This document shows, one piece after another, positions 33,951 through 48,054 of a stretch of 64,000 bases of DNA; the first letter of the stretch is position 1, and each line of letters begins with the position of its first letter. The DNA is from Persicaria tinctoria (taxonomy: Eukaryota; Streptophyta; Magnoliopsida; Caryophyllales; Polygonaceae): NCBI GenBank assembly GCA_037127255.1, contig JBANSL010000006.1, positions 87,840,107 to 87,904,106 of the forward strand. The letters are read 5' to 3'. The position numbers and the translations under genes are program-made. The notes below the pieces were generated by a model. It was not told the DNA's origin and ran no database searches. It worked only from the letters and a program-made list of their open reading frames with translations.

Positions 33951-36900
33951 TTCTCAGAGACGATATTTTACATAAAGTCCAAGGACGCTGGAGCTTGGCT
34001 CCGCGTCAGGCCTCTGATTGAATCTGCATTCTCAGAGACGATATTTTACATAAAGTCATGGGACGCTGGAGCTGGGCTCCGCGTCAGGCCTCTGATTGAA
34101 TCTGCATTCTCAGAGACGATATTTTACATAAAGTCATGGGACGCTGGAGCTGGGCTCCGCGTCAGGCCTCTGATCGAATCTAAATTCTCAGAGACGATAT
34201 TTTACATAAAGTCCTAGGACGCTGGAGCTGGGCTCCGCGTCAGGCCTCTGATCGAATCTGCATTCTCAGAGACGATATTTTACATAAAGTCCTAGGACGC
34301 TGGAGCTTGGCCCCGCGTCAGGCCTCTGATCGAATCTAAATTCTCAGAGATGATATTTTACATAAAGTCCAAGGACGCTGGAGCTTGGCTCCGCGTCAGG
34401 CCTCTGATTGAATCTGCATTCTCAGAGACGATATTTTACATAAAGTCATGGGACGCTGGAGCTGGGCTCCGCGTCAGGCCTCTGATTGAATCTGCATTCT
34501 CAGAGACGATATTTTACATAAAGTCCTGGGACGCTGGAGCTGGGCTCCGCGTCAGGCCTCTGATCGAATCTGCATTCTCAGAGACAATATTTTATATAAA
34601 TTCCTGAGATGCTGGAGATGGGCTCCACGTCGGGCCTCTGATCGAATCTGCATTCTCAGAGACGATATTTTACATAAAGTCCTGGGACGCTGGAGCTTGG
34701 CTCCGCGTCAGGCATCTGATCGAATCTGCATTCTCAGAGACGATATTTTGCATAAAGTCCTGGGACACCGGAGCTATGCTCCGCGTCAGGCCTCTGATCG
34801 AATCTTCATTCTCAGAGACAATATTTTACATAAAGTCCTGGGACGCTGGAGCTTGGCTCCGCATCAGGCCTCTGATCGAATCTGCATTCTCAGAGACGAT
34901 ATTTTACATAAAGTCCTGGGACACCGGAGCTGGGCTCCGCGTCAGGCCTCTGATCGAATCTCCATTCTCAGAGATGATATTTTACATAAAGTCCTAGGAC
35001 GCTGCAGCTGCGCTCCGCGTCAGGCCTCTGATCGAATCTGCATTCTCAGAGACGATATTTTACATAAAGTCCTGGGACACTGGAGCTTGGCTCCGCGTCA
35101 GGCCTCTGATTGAATATGCATTCTCAGAGACGATATTTTACATAAAGTCATGGGACGCTGGAGCTAGGCTCCGCGTCAGGCCTCTGATTGAATCTGCATT
35201 CCCAGAGACGATATTTTACATAAAGTCCTGGGACGCTGGTGCTGGGCTCCGCGTCAGGCCTCTGATCGAATCTGCATTCTCAGAGACAATATTTTATATA
35301 AATTCCTGAGACGCTGGAGCTGGGCTCCACGTCAGGCCTCTGATCGAATCTGCATTCTCAGAGACAATATTTTACATAAAGTCCTGGGACAATGGAGCTT
35401 GGCTCCGCGTCAGGCTTCTAATCGAATCTGCATTCTCAGAGACGATATTTTACATAAAGTCCTAGGACACTGGAGCTGGGCTCCGCGTCAGGCCTCTGAT
35501 CGAATCTGCATTCTCAGAGACGATATTTTACATAAAGTCCTAGGACGCTGGAGCTTGGCCCCGCGTCAGGCCTCTGATCGAATCTAAATTCTCAGAGACG
35601 ATATTTTACATAAAGTCCAAGGACGCTGGAGCTTGGCTCCGCGTCAGGCCTCTGATTGAATCTGCATTCTCAGAGACGATATTTTACATAAAGTCATGGG
35701 ACGCTGGAGCTGGGCTCCGCGTCAGGCCTCTGATTGAATCTGCATTCTCAGAGACGATATTTTACATAAAGTCATGGGACGCTGGAGCTGGGCTCCGCGT
35801 CAGGCCTCTGATCGAATCTAAATTCTCAGAGACGATATTTTACATAAAGTCCTAGGACGCTGGAGCTGGGCTCCGCGTGAGGCCTCTGATCGAATCTGCA
35901 TTCTCAGAGACGATATTTTACATAAAGTCCTAGGACGCTGGAGCTTGGCCCCGCGTCAGGCCTCTGATCGAATCTAAATTCTCAGAGACGATATTTTACA
36001 TAAAGTCCAAGGACGCTGGAGCTTGGCTCCGCGTCAGGCCTCTGATTGAATCTGCATTCTCAGAGACGATATTTTACATAAAGTCATGGGACGCTGGAGC
36101 TGGGCTCCGCGTCAGGCCTCTGATTGAATCTGCATTCTCAGAGACGATATTTTACATAAAGTCATGGGACGCTGGAGCTGGGCTCCGCGTCAGGCCTCTG
36201 ATTGAATCTGCATTCTCAGAGACGATATTTTACATAAAGTCCTGGGACGCTGGAGCTGGGCTCCGCGTCAGGCCTCTGATCGAATCTGCATTCTCAGAGA
36301 CAATATTTTATATAAATTCCTGAGATGCTGGAGATGGGCTCCACGTCGGGCCTCTGATCGAATCTGCATTCTCAGAGACGATATTTTACATAAAGTCCTG
36401 GGACGCTGGAGCTTGGCTCCGCGTCAGGCCTCTGATCGAATCTGCATTCTCAAAGACGATATTTTATATAAAGTCCTGGGACGCTGGAGCTGGGCTCCGC
36501 GTCAGGCCTCTGATCGAATCTGCATTCTCAGAGACCACATTTGATATAAATTCCTGAGATGCTGGAGTTGGGCTCCGCGTCAGGCCTCTGATCGAATCTT
36601 CATTCTCAGAGACAATATTTTACATAAAGTCCTAGAACGCTGGAGCTTGGCTCCGAGTCAGGCCTCTGATCGAATCTGCCTTCTCAGAGACTATATTTTA
36701 CATAAAGTCATGGGACGCTAGAGCTGGGATCCGCGTCAGGCCTCTGATTGAATCTGCATTCTCAGAGACGATATTTTACATAAAGTCCTAGGACGCTGGA
36801 GTTGGGATCCGCGTCAGGCCTCTGATTTAATCTGCATTCTCACAGACGATATTTTGACATAAAGTCCTAGGACGCTGGAGTTGGGCTCCGCGTCAGGCCT

Positions 36901-39900
36901 CTGATCGAATCTTCATTCTCAGAGACAATATTTTACATAAAGTCCTGGGACGCTGGAGCTTGGCTCCGCGTCAGGCATCTGATCGAATCTGCATTCTCAG
37001 AGACGATATTTTACATAAAGTCCTGGGACGCTGGAGCTGGGCTCCGCGTCAGGCCTCTGATCGAATCTGCATTCTCAGAGACAATATTTTATATAAATTC
37101 CTGAGATGCTGGAGATGGGCTCCACGTCGGGCCTCTGATCGAATCTGCATTCTCAGAGACGATATTTTACATAAAGTCCTGGGACGCTGGAGCTTGGCTC
37201 CGCGTCAGGCCTCTGATTGAATATGCATTCTCAGAGACGATATTTTACATAAAGTCATGGGACGCTGGAGCTAGGCTCCGCGTCAGGCCTCTGATTGAAT
37301 CTGCATTCCCAGAGACGATATTTTACATAAAGTCCTGGGACGCTGGTGCTGGGCTCCGCGTCAGGCCTCTGATCGAATCTGCATTCTCAGAGACAATATT
37401 TTATATAAATTCTTGAGACGCTGGAGCTGGGCTCCAGGTCAGGCCTCTGATCGAATCTGCATTCTCAGAGACAATATTTTACATAAAGTCCTGGGACAAT
37501 GGAGCTTGGTTCCGCGTCAGGCTTCTAATCGAATCTGCATTCTCAGAGACGATATTTTACATAAAGTCCTAGGACGCTGGAGCTGGGCTCCGCGTCAGGC
37601 CTCTGATCGAATCTGCATTCTCAGAGACGATATTTTACATAAAGTCCTAGGACGCTGGAGCTTGGCCCCGCGTCAGGCCTCTGATCGAATCTAAATTCTC
37701 AGAGACGATATTTTACATAAAGTCCAAGGACGCTGGAGCTTGGCTCCGCGTCAGGCCTCTGATTGAATCTGCATTCTCAGAGACGATATTTTACATAAAG
37801 TCATGGGACGCTGGAGCTGGGCTCCGCGTCAGGCCTCTGATTGAATCTGCATTCTCAGAGACGATATTTTACATAAAGTCATGGGACGCTGGAGCTGGGC
37901 TCCGCGTCAGGCCTCTGATCGAATCTAAATTCTCAGAGACGATATTTTACATAAAGTCCTAGGACGCTGGAGCTGGGCTCCGCGTCAGGCCTCTGATCGA
38001 ATCTGCATTCTCAGAGACGATATTTTACATAAAGTCCTAGGACGCTGGAGCTTGGCCCCGCGTCAGGCCTCTGATCGAATCTAAATTCTCAAAGACGATA
38101 TTTTACATAAAGTCCAAGGACGCTGGAGCTTGGCTCCGCGTCAGGCCTCTGATTGAATCTGCATTCTCAGAGACGATATTTTACATAAAGTCATGGGACG
38201 CTGGAGCTGGGCTCCGCGTCAGGCCTCTGATTGAATCTGCATTCTCAGAGACGATATTTTACATAAAGTCATGGGACGCTGGAGCTGGGCTCCGCGTCAG
38301 GCCTCTGATTGAATCTGCATTCTCAGAGACGATATTTTACATAAAGTCCTGGGACGCTGGAGCTGGGCTCCGCGTCAGGCCTCTGATCGAATCTGCATTC
38401 TCAGAGACAATATTTTATATAAATTCCTGAGATGCTGGAGATGGGCTCCACGTCGGGCCTCTGATCGAATCTGCATTCTCAGAGACGATATTTTACATAA
38501 AGTCCTGGGACGCTGGAGCTTGGCTCCGCGTCAGGCCTCTGATCGAATCTGCATTCTCAAAGACGATATTTTATATAAAGTCCTGGGACGCTGGAGCTGG
38601 GCTCCGCGTCAGGCCTCTGATCGAATCTGCATTCTCAGAGACCACATTTGATATAAATTCCTGAGATGCTGGAGTTGGGCTCCGCGTCAGGCCTCTGATC
38701 GAATCTTCATTCTCAGAGACAATATTTTACATAAAGTCCTAGAACGCTGGAGCTTGGCTCCGAGTCAGGCCTCTGATCGAATCTGCCTTCTCAGAGACTA
38801 TATTTTACATAAAGTCATGGGACGCTAGAGCTGGGATCCGCGTCAGGCCTCTGATTGAATCTGCATTCTCAGAGACGATATTTTACATAAAGTCCTAGGA
38901 CGCTGGAGTTGGGATCCGCGTCAGGCCTCTGATTTAATCTGCATTCTCAGAGACGATATTTTACATAAAGTCCTAGGACGCTGGAGTTGGGCTCCGCGTC
39001 AGGCCTCTGATCGAATCTTCATTCTCAGAGACAATATTTTACATAAAGTCCTGGGACGCTGGAGCTTGGCTCCGCGTCAGGCATCTGATCGAATCTGCAT
39101 TCTCAGAGACGATATTTTGCATAAAGTCCTGGGACACCGGAGCTGGGCTCCGCGTCAGGCCTCTGATCGAATCTTCATTCTCAGAGACAATATTTTACAT
39201 AAAGTCATGGGACGCTGGAGCTTGGCTCCGCATCAGGCCTATGATCGAATCTGCATTCTCAGAGACGATATTTTACATAAAGTCCTGGGACACAGGAGCT
39301 GGGCTCCGCGTCAGGCCTCTGATCGAATCTACATTCTCAGAGACGATATTTTACATAAAGTCCTAGGACGCTGCAGCTTGGCTCCGCCTCAGGCCTCTGA
39401 TCGAATCTGCATTCTCAGAGACGATATTTTACATAAAGTCATGGGACGCTGGAGCTGGGCTCCGCGTCAGGCCTCTGATTGAATCTGCATTCTCAAAGAC
39501 GATATTTTACATAAAGTCCTGGGACGCTGGAGCTGGGCTCCGCGTCAGGCCTCTGATCGAATCTGCATTCTCAGAGACAATATTTCATATAAATTCCTGA
39601 TACGCTGGAGCTGGGCTCCACGTCAGGCCTCTGATCGAATCTGCATTCTCAGAGACAATATTTTATATAAAGTCCTGGGACGCTGGAGATTGGCTCCGCG
39701 TCAGGCCTCTGATCGAATATGCCTTCTTAGAGACGATATTTTACATAAATTCCTAGGACGCTGGAGTTGGGCTCCGCGTCAGGCCTCTGATTGAATCTGC
39801 ATTCTCAGAGACGATATTTTACATAAAGTCCTGGGACGATGGAGCTGGGCTCCGCGTCAGGCCTCTGATCGAATCTTCATTCTCAGAGACAATATTTTAC

Positions 39901-42390
39901 ATAAAGTCCTGGGACGCTGGAGCTTGGCTCCGCGTCAGGCATCTGATCGAATCTGCATTCTCAAAGACGATATTTTGCATAAAGTCCTGGGACACCGGAG
40001 CTGGGCTCCGCGTCAGGCCTCTGATCGAATCTTCATTCTCAGAGACAATATTTTACATAAAGTCCTGGGACGCTAGAGCTTGGCTTCGCATCAGGCCTCT
40101 GATCGAATCTACATTCTCAGAGACGATATTTTACATAAAGTCCTAAGACGCTGCAGCTTGGCTCCGCGTCAGGCCTCTGATCGAATCTGCATTCTCAGAG
40201 ACGATATTTTATATAAAGTCCTGGGACGCTGGAGCTGGGCTCCGCGTCAGGCCTCTGATCGAATCTGCATTCTCAGAGACAATATTTTATATAAATTCCT
40301 GATACGCTGGAGCTGGGCTCCACGTCAGGCCTCTGATCGAATCTGCATTCTCAGAGACAATATTTTATATAAAGTCCTGGGACGCTGGAGATTGGCTCCG
40401 CGTCAGGCCTCCGATCGAATCTGCATTCTCAGAGACAATATTTTATATAAAGTCCTGGGACGCTGGAGATTGGCTCCGCGTCAGGCCTCTGATCGAATAT
40501 GCCTTCTTAGAGACGATATTTTACATAATGTCCTGGGACAATGGAGCTTGGCTCCGCGTCAGGCTTCTAATCGAATCTGCCTTCTCAGAGACGATATTTT
40601 ACATAAAGTCCTAGGACGCTGGAGCTTGGCCCCGCGTCAGGCCTCTGATCGAATCTAAATTCTCAGAGACGATATTTTACATAAAGTCATGGGACGCTGG
40701 AGCTGGGCTCCGCGTCAGGTCTCTGATTGAATCTGCATTCTCAGAGACGATATTTTACATAAAGTCCTGGGACGCTGGAGCTGGGCTCCGCGTCAGGCCT
40801 CTGATCGAATCTGCATTCTCAGAGACAATATTTTATATAAATTCCTGATACGCTGGAGCTGGGCTCCACGTCAGGCCTCTGATCGAATCTGCATTCTCAG
40901 AGACAATATTTTATATAAAGTCCTGGGACGCTGGAAATTGGCTCCGCGTCAGGCCTCTGATCGAATATGCCTTCTTAGAGACGATATTTTACATAAAGTC
41001 CTGGGACAATGGAGCTTGGCTCCGCGTCAGGCTTCTAATCGAATCTGCATTCTCAGAGACGATATTTTACATAAAGTCCTAGGACGCTGGAGCTTAGCCC
41101 CGCGTCAGGCCTCTGATCGAATCTAAATTCTCAGAGACGATATTTTACATAAAGTCCAAGGACGCTGGAGCTCCGCGTCAGGCCTCTGATTGAATCTGCA
41201 TTCTCAGAGACGATATTTTACATAAAGTCATGGGACGCTGGAGCTGGGCTCCGCGTCAGGCCTCTGATTGAATCTGCATTCTCAGAGACGATATTTTACA
41301 TAAAGTCCTGGGACGCTGGAGCTGGGCTCCGCGTCAGGCCTCTGATCGAATCTGCATTCTGAGAGACAATATTTTATATAAATTCCTGAGACGCTGGAGC
41401 TGGGCTCCACGTCGGGCCTCTGATCGAATCTGCATTCTCAGAGACGATATTTTACATAAAGTCCTGGGACGCTGGAGCTTGGCTCCGCGTCAGGCCTCTG
41501 ATCGAATCTGCATTCTCAGAGACGATATTTTACATAAAGTCATGGGACGCTGGAGCTGGGCTCCGCGTCAGGTCTCTGATTGAATCTGCATTCTCAGAGA
41601 TGATATTTTACATAAAGTCCTGGGACGCTGGAGCTGGGCTTCGCGTTAGGCCTCTGATCGAATCTGCATTCTCAGAGACAATATTTTATATAAATTCCTG
41701 AGACGCTGGAGCTGGGCTCCACGTCAGGCCTCTGATCGAATCTGCATTCTCAGAGACAATATTTTATATAAAGTCCTGGGACGCTGGAGATTGGCTCCGC
41801 GTCAGGCCTCTGATCGAATATGCCTTCTTAGAGACGATATTTTACATAAAGTCCTGGGACAATGGAGCTTGGCTCTGCGTCAGGCTTCTAATAGAATCTG
41901 CATTCTCAGAGACGATATTTTACATAAAGTCCTAGGACGCTGGAGTTTGGCCCCGCGTCAGGCCTCTCATCGAATCTAAATTCTCAGAGACGATATTTTA
42001 CATAAAGTCCAAGGACGCTGGAGCTCCGCGTCAGGCCTCTGATTGAATCTGCATTCTCAGAGACGATATTTTACATAAAGTCATGGGACGCTGGAGCTGG
42101 GCTCCGCGTCAGGCCTCTGATTGAATCTGCATTCTCAGAGACGATATTTTACATAAAGTCCTGGGACGCTGGAGCTGGGCTCCGCGTCAGGCCTCTGATC
42201 GAATCTGCATTCTGAGAGACAATATTTTATATAAATTCCTGAGACGCTGGAGCTGGGCTCCACGTCGGGCCTCTGATCGTATCTGCATTCTCAGAGACGA
42301 TATTTTACATAAAGTCCTGGGACGCTGGAGCTTGGCTCCGCGTCAGGCCTCTGATCAAATCTGCATTCTCAGAGACGATATTTTACATAA
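33950..42390 (+). repeat. Array domain 3: blocks rich in CTAAATTCTC and CCAAGGACGC units
   Basis: Units with an in-frame TAA (CTAAATTCTCAG) followed by CCAAGGACGC are frequent here. Overlapping large duplications are visible: 33059-34340 recurs at 34697-35980 (1638 bp, 21 units), and about 35030-36950 recurs at 37140-39060 (2106-2107 bp, 27 units). The rare CACATTTGATATAAAT unit marks both copies of the latter (36534 and 38641). The first indels of the array occur in this domain. Confidence 0.6.
40680..42385 (+). repeat. Tandem duplication of 11 units (853 bp), carrying a 5-bp deletion
   Basis: About 40680-41532 and 41533-42385 match at an offset of 853 bp, which is 11 units minus 5. Both copies share the rare CGTCAGGTCTCTG variant (about 40715 and 41568) and the 5-bp deletion that turns GGAGCTTGGCTCC into GGAGCTCC (about 41166 and 42019). 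The deletion therefore predates the duplication. Confidence 0.75.
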
Positions 42391-43970
42391 AATCACGGGA
42401 CGCTGGAGCTGGGCTCCGCGTCAGGCCTCTGATTGAATCTGCATTCTCAGAGACGATATTTTACATAAAGTCCTGGGACGCTGGAGCTGGGCTCCGCGTC
42501 AGGCCTCTGATCGAATCTGCATTCTCAGAGACAATATTTTATATAAATTCCTGATACGCTGGAGCTGTGCTCCACGTCAGGCCTCTGATCGAATCTGCAT
42601 TCTCAGAGACAATATTTTATATAAAGTCCTGGGACGCTGGAGATTGGCTCCGCGTCAGGCCTCTGATCGAATATGCCTTCTTAGAGACGATATTTTACAT
42701 AAAGTCCTGGGACAATGGAACTTGGCTCCGCGTCAGGCTTCTAATCGAATCTGCATTCTCAGAGACGATATTTTACATAAAGTCATGGGACGCTGGAGCT
42801 CGGCTCCGCGTCAGGCCTCTGATTGAATCTGCATTCTCAGAGACGATATTTTACATAAAGTCCTAGGACGCTGGAGTTGGGCTCCGCGTCAGGCCTCTGA
42901 TTGAATCTGCATTCTCAGAGACGATATTTTACATAAAGTACTGGGACGCTGGAACTGGGCTCCGCGTCAGGCCTCTGATCGAATCTTCATTCTCAGAGAC
43001 AATATTTTACATAAAGTCCTGGGACGCTGGAGCTTGGCTCCGCATCAGGCATCTGATCGAATCTGCATTCTCAGAGACGATATTTTGCATAAAGTCCTGG
43101 GACACCGAAGCTGGGCTCCGCGTCAGGCCTCTGATCGAATCTTCATTCTCAGAGACAATATTTTACATAAAGTCCTGGGACGCTGGAGCTTGGCTCCGCA
43201 TAAGGCCTCTAATCGAATCTGTATTCTCAGAGACGATATTTTACATAAAGTCCTGGGACACCGGAGCTGGGCTCCGCGTCAGGCCTCTGATCGAATCTAC
43301 ATTCTCAGAGACGATATTTTACATAAAGTCCTAGGACGCTGCAGCTGGGCTCCGCGTCAGGCCTGTGATCGAATCTGCATTCTCAGAGACGATATTTTAC
43401 ATAATGTCCTGGGACGCTGGAGCTTGGCTCCGCGTCAGGCCTCTGATCAAATCTGCATTCTCAGAGACGATATTTTACATAAAATCACGGGACGCTGGAG
43501 CTGGGCTCCGCGTCAGGCCTCTGATTGAATCTGCATTCTCAGAGACGATATTTTACATAAAATCACGGGACGCTGGAGCTGGGCTCCGCGTCAGGCCTCT
43601 GATTGAATCTGCATTCTCAGAGACGATATTTTACATAAAGTCCTGGGACGCTGGAGCTGGGCTCCGCGTCAGGCCTCTGATCGAATCTGCATTCTCAAAG
43701 ACAATATTTTATATAAATTCCTGATACGCTGGAGCTGTGCTCCACGTCAGGCCTCTGATCGAATCTGCATTCTCAGAGACAATATTTTATATAAAGTCCT
43801 GGGACGCTGGAGATTGGCTCCGCGTCAGGCCTCTGATCGAATATGCCTTCTTAGAGACGATATTTTACATAAAGTCCTGGGACAATGGAACTTGGCTCCG
43901 CGTCAGGCTTCTAATCGAATCTGCATTCTCAGAGACGATATTTTACATAAAGTCCTAGGACGCTGGAGCT
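42365..43970 (+). repeat. Duplication at an offset of 15 units (1170 bp)
   Basis: The rare variants AAAATCACGGGACGC (about 42390 and 43560, plus a neighbour at about 43482) and GGAGCTGTGCTCC (about 42562 and 43732) recur 1170 bp apart, as do the units between them. The right end of the second copy is about 43970, where the blocks diverge. Confidence 0.65.
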
Positions 43971-44869
43971 TGGCCCCGCGTCAGGCCTCTGATCGAATCT
44001 ATATTCTCAGAGACGATATTTTACATAAAGTCATGGGACGCTGGAGCTGGGCTCCGCGTCATGCCTCTGATTGAATCTGCATTCTCAGAGACGATATTTT
44101 ACATAAAGTCCTGGGACGCTGGAGCTGGGCTCCGCGTCAGGCCTCTGATGGAATCTGCATTCTCAGAGACAATATTTTATATAAATTCCTGAGACGCTGG
44201 AGCTGGGCTCCACGTCAGGCCTCTGATCGAATCTGCATTCTCAGAGACAATATTTTATATAAAGTCCTGGGACGCTGGAGATTGGCTCCGCGTCAGGCCT
44301 CTGATCGAATATGCCTTCTTAGAGACGATATTTTACATAAAGTCCTGGGACAATGGAGCTTGGCTCCGCGTCAGGCTTCTAATCGAATCTGCATTCTCAG
44401 AGACGATATTTTACATAAAGTCCTAGGACGCTGGAGCTTGGCCCCGCGTCAGGCCTCTGATCGAATCTAAATTCTCAGAGACGATATTTTACATAAAGTC
44501 CAAGGACGCTGGAGCTTGGCTCCGCGTCAGGCCTCTGATTGAATCCGCATTCGCAGAGACGATATTTTACATAAAGTCATGGGACGCTGGAGCTGGGCTC
44601 CGCGTCAGGCCTCTGATTGAATCTGCATTCTCAGAGACGATATTTTACATAAAGTCCTGGGACGCTGGAGCTGGGCTCCGCGTCAGGCCTCTGATCGAAT
44701 CTGCATTCTCAGAGACAATATTTTATATAAATTCCTGAGACGCTGGAGTTGGGCTCCACGTCGGGCCTCTGATCGAATCTGCATTCTCAGAGACGATATT
44801 TTACATAAAGTCCTCGGACGCTGGAGCTTGGCTCCGCGTCAGGCCTCTGATCGAATCTGCAGTCTCAGA

Positions 44870-47800
44870 GACGATATTTTTTACAAAGTCCTGGGACGCT
44901 GGAGCTTGGCTCCGCGTCAGGCCTTTGATCGAATCTGCATTCTCAGAGACCACATTTTATATAAATTACTGAGACGCTGGAGTTAGGCTCTGCGTCAGGC
45001 CTCTGATCGAATCTTCATTCTCAGAGACAATATTTTACATAAAGTCCTGGAACGCTGGAGCTTGGCTCCGAGTCAGGCCTTTGATCGAATCTGCATTCTC
45101 AGAGACGATATTTTACATAAAGTCATGGGACGCTGGAGCTGGGCTCCGCGTCAGGCCTCTGATTGAATCTGCATTCTTAGAGACGATATTTTACATAAAG
45201 TCATGGGACGCTGGAGCTTGGCTCCGTGTCAGGCCTGTGATCGAATATGCCTTCTTAGAGACGATATTTTACATAAAGTCCTGGGACAATGGAGCTTGGC
45301 TCTGCGTCAGGCTTCTAATCGAATCTGCATTCTCAGAGACGATATTTTACATAAAGTCCTAGGATGCTGGAGCTTGGCCCCGCGTCAGGCCTCTGATCGA
45401 ATCTAAATTCTCAGAGACGATACTTTACATAAAGTCCAAGGACGCTGGAGCTTGTCTCCGCGTTAGGCCTCTGATTGAATCTGCATTCTCAGAGACGATA
45501 TTTTACATAAAGTCATTGGACGCTGGAGCTGGGTTCCGCGTCAGGCCTCTGATTGAATCTGCATTCTCAGAGACGATATTTTACATAAAGTCATGGGACG
45601 CTGGAGCTGGGCTCCGCGTCAGGCCTCTGATCGAATCTGCATTCTGAGAGACACTATTTTATATAAATTCCTGAGACGCTGGAGCTGGGCTCTACGTCGG
45701 GCCTCTGATCGAATCTGCATTCTCAGAGACGATATTTTACATAAAGTCCTGGGACGCTGGAGCTTGGCTCCGCGTCAGGCCTCTGATCGAATCTGCATTC
45801 TCAGAGACGATATTTTATATAAAGTCCTGGGACGCTGGAGCTGGGCTCCGCGTCAGGCCTCTGATCGAATCTGCAATCTCAGAGACGATATTTTTTACAA
45901 AGTCTTGGGACGCTGGAGCCTGGCTCCGCGTCAGGCCTTTGATCGAATCTGCATTCTCAGAGACCACATTTTATATAAATTACTGAGACGCTGGAGTTGG
46001 GCTCCGCGTCAGGCCTCTGATCGAATCTTCATTCTCAGAGACAATATTTTACATAAAGTCCTGGAACGCTGGAGCTTGGCTCCGAGTCAGGCCTCTGATC
46101 GAATCTGCATTCTCAGAGACGATATTTTACATAAAGTCATGGGACGCTGGAGCTGGGCTCCGCGTCAGGCCTCTGATTGAATCTTCATTCTCAGAGACGA
46201 TATTTTACATAAAGTCCTAGGACGCTGGAGTTGGGCTCCGCGTCAGGCCTCTGATTGAATCTGCATTCTCAGAGACGATATTTTACATAAAGTACTGGGA
46301 CGCTGGAATTGGGCTCCGCGTCAGGCCTCTGATCGAATCTTCATTCTCAGAGACAATATTTTACATAAAGTCCTGGGACGCTGGAGCTTGGCTCCGCGTC
46401 AGGCATCTGATCGAATCTGCATTCTCAGAGACGATATTTTTTACAAAGTCCTGGGACGCTGGAGCTTGGCTCCGCGTCAGGCCTTTGATCGAATCTGCAT
46501 TCTCAGAGACCACATTTTATATAAATTACTGAGACGCTGGAGTTGGGCTCTGCGTCAGGCCTCTGATCGAATCTTCATTCTCAGAGACAATATTTTACAT
46601 AAAGTCCTGGAACGCTGGAGCTTGGCTCCGAGTCAGGCCTTTGATCGAATCTGCATTCTCAGAGACGATATTTTACATAAAGTCATGGGACGCTGGAGCT
46701 GGGCTCCGCGTCAGGCCTCTGATTGAATCTGCATTCTTAGAGACGATATTTTACATAAAGTCATGGGACGCTGGAGCTTGGCTCCGCGTCAGGCCTGTGA
46801 TCGAATATGCCTTCTTAGAGACGATATTTTACATAAAGTCCTGGGACAATGGAGCTTGGCTCTGCGTCAGGCTTCTAATCGAATCTGCATTCTCAGAGAC
46901 GATATTTTACATAAAGTCCTAGGATGCTGGAGCTTGGCCCCGCGTCAGGCCTCTGATCGAATCTAAATTCTCAGAGACGATATTTTACATAAAGTCCAAG
47001 GACGCTGGAGCTTGTCTCCGCGTTAGGCCTCTGATTGAATCTGCATTCTCAGAGACGATATTTTACATAAAGTCATTGGACGCTGGAGCTGGGTTCCGCG
47101 TCAGGCCTCTGATTGAATCTGCATTCTCAGAGACGATATTTTACATAAAGTCATGGGACGCTGGAGCTGGGCTCCGCGTCAGGCCTCTGATCGAATCTGC
47201 ATTCTGAGAGACACTATTTTATATAAATTCCTGAGACGCTGGAGCTGGGCTCTACGTCGGGCCTCTGATCGAATCTGCATCCTCAGAGACGATATTTTAC
47301 ATAAAGTCCTGGGACGCTGGAGCTTGGCTCCGCGTCAGGCCTCTGATCGAATCTGCATTCTCAGAGACGATATTTTATATAAAGTCCTGGGACGCTGGAG
47401 CTGGGCTCCGCGTCAGGCCTCTGATCGAATCTGCAATCTCAGAGACGATATTTTTTACAAAGTCCTGGGACGCTGGAGCCTGGCTCCGCGTCAGGCCTTT
47501 GATCGAATCTGCATTCTCAGAGACCACATTTTATATAAATTACTGAGACGCTGGAGTTGGGCTCCGCGTCAGGCCTCTGATCGAATCTTCATTCTCAGAG
47601 ACAATATTTTACATAAAGTCCTGGAACGCTGGAGCTTGGCTCCGAGTCAGGCCTCTGATCGAATCTGCATTCTCAGAGACGATATTTTACATAAAGTCCT
47701 AGGACGCTGGAGTTGGGCTCCGCGTCAGGCCTCTGATTGAATCTGCATTCTCAGAGACGATATTTTACATAAAGTACTGGGACGCTGAATTGGGCTCCGC

Positions 47801-47910
47801 GTCAGGCCTCTGATCGAATCTTCATTCTCAGAGACAATATTTTACATAAAATCCTGGGACGCTGGAGCTTGGCTCCGCGTCAGGCATCTGATCGAATCTG
47901 CATTCTCAGA
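44870..47910 (+). repeat. Tandem duplication of 20 units (1560 bp); second copy lost one unit
   Basis: Matching starts at TTTTTTACAAAG (about 44877 and 46437). It includes rare variants such as CTTGTCTCCGCGTTAGG (about 45452 and 47012) and GAGAGACACTATTTT (about 45647 and 47207). Near 46138/47698 the second copy lacks one 78-bp unit, and it also has a 1-bp loss at about 47788. Confidence 0.7.
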
Positions 47911-48054
47911 GACGATATTTTGCATAAAGTCCTGGGACACCGAAGCTGGGCTCCGCGTCAGGCCTCTGATCGAATCTTCATTCTCAGAGACAATATTTTA
48001 CATAAAGTCCTGGGACGCTGGAGCTTGGCTCCACATCAGGCCTCTAATCGAATC

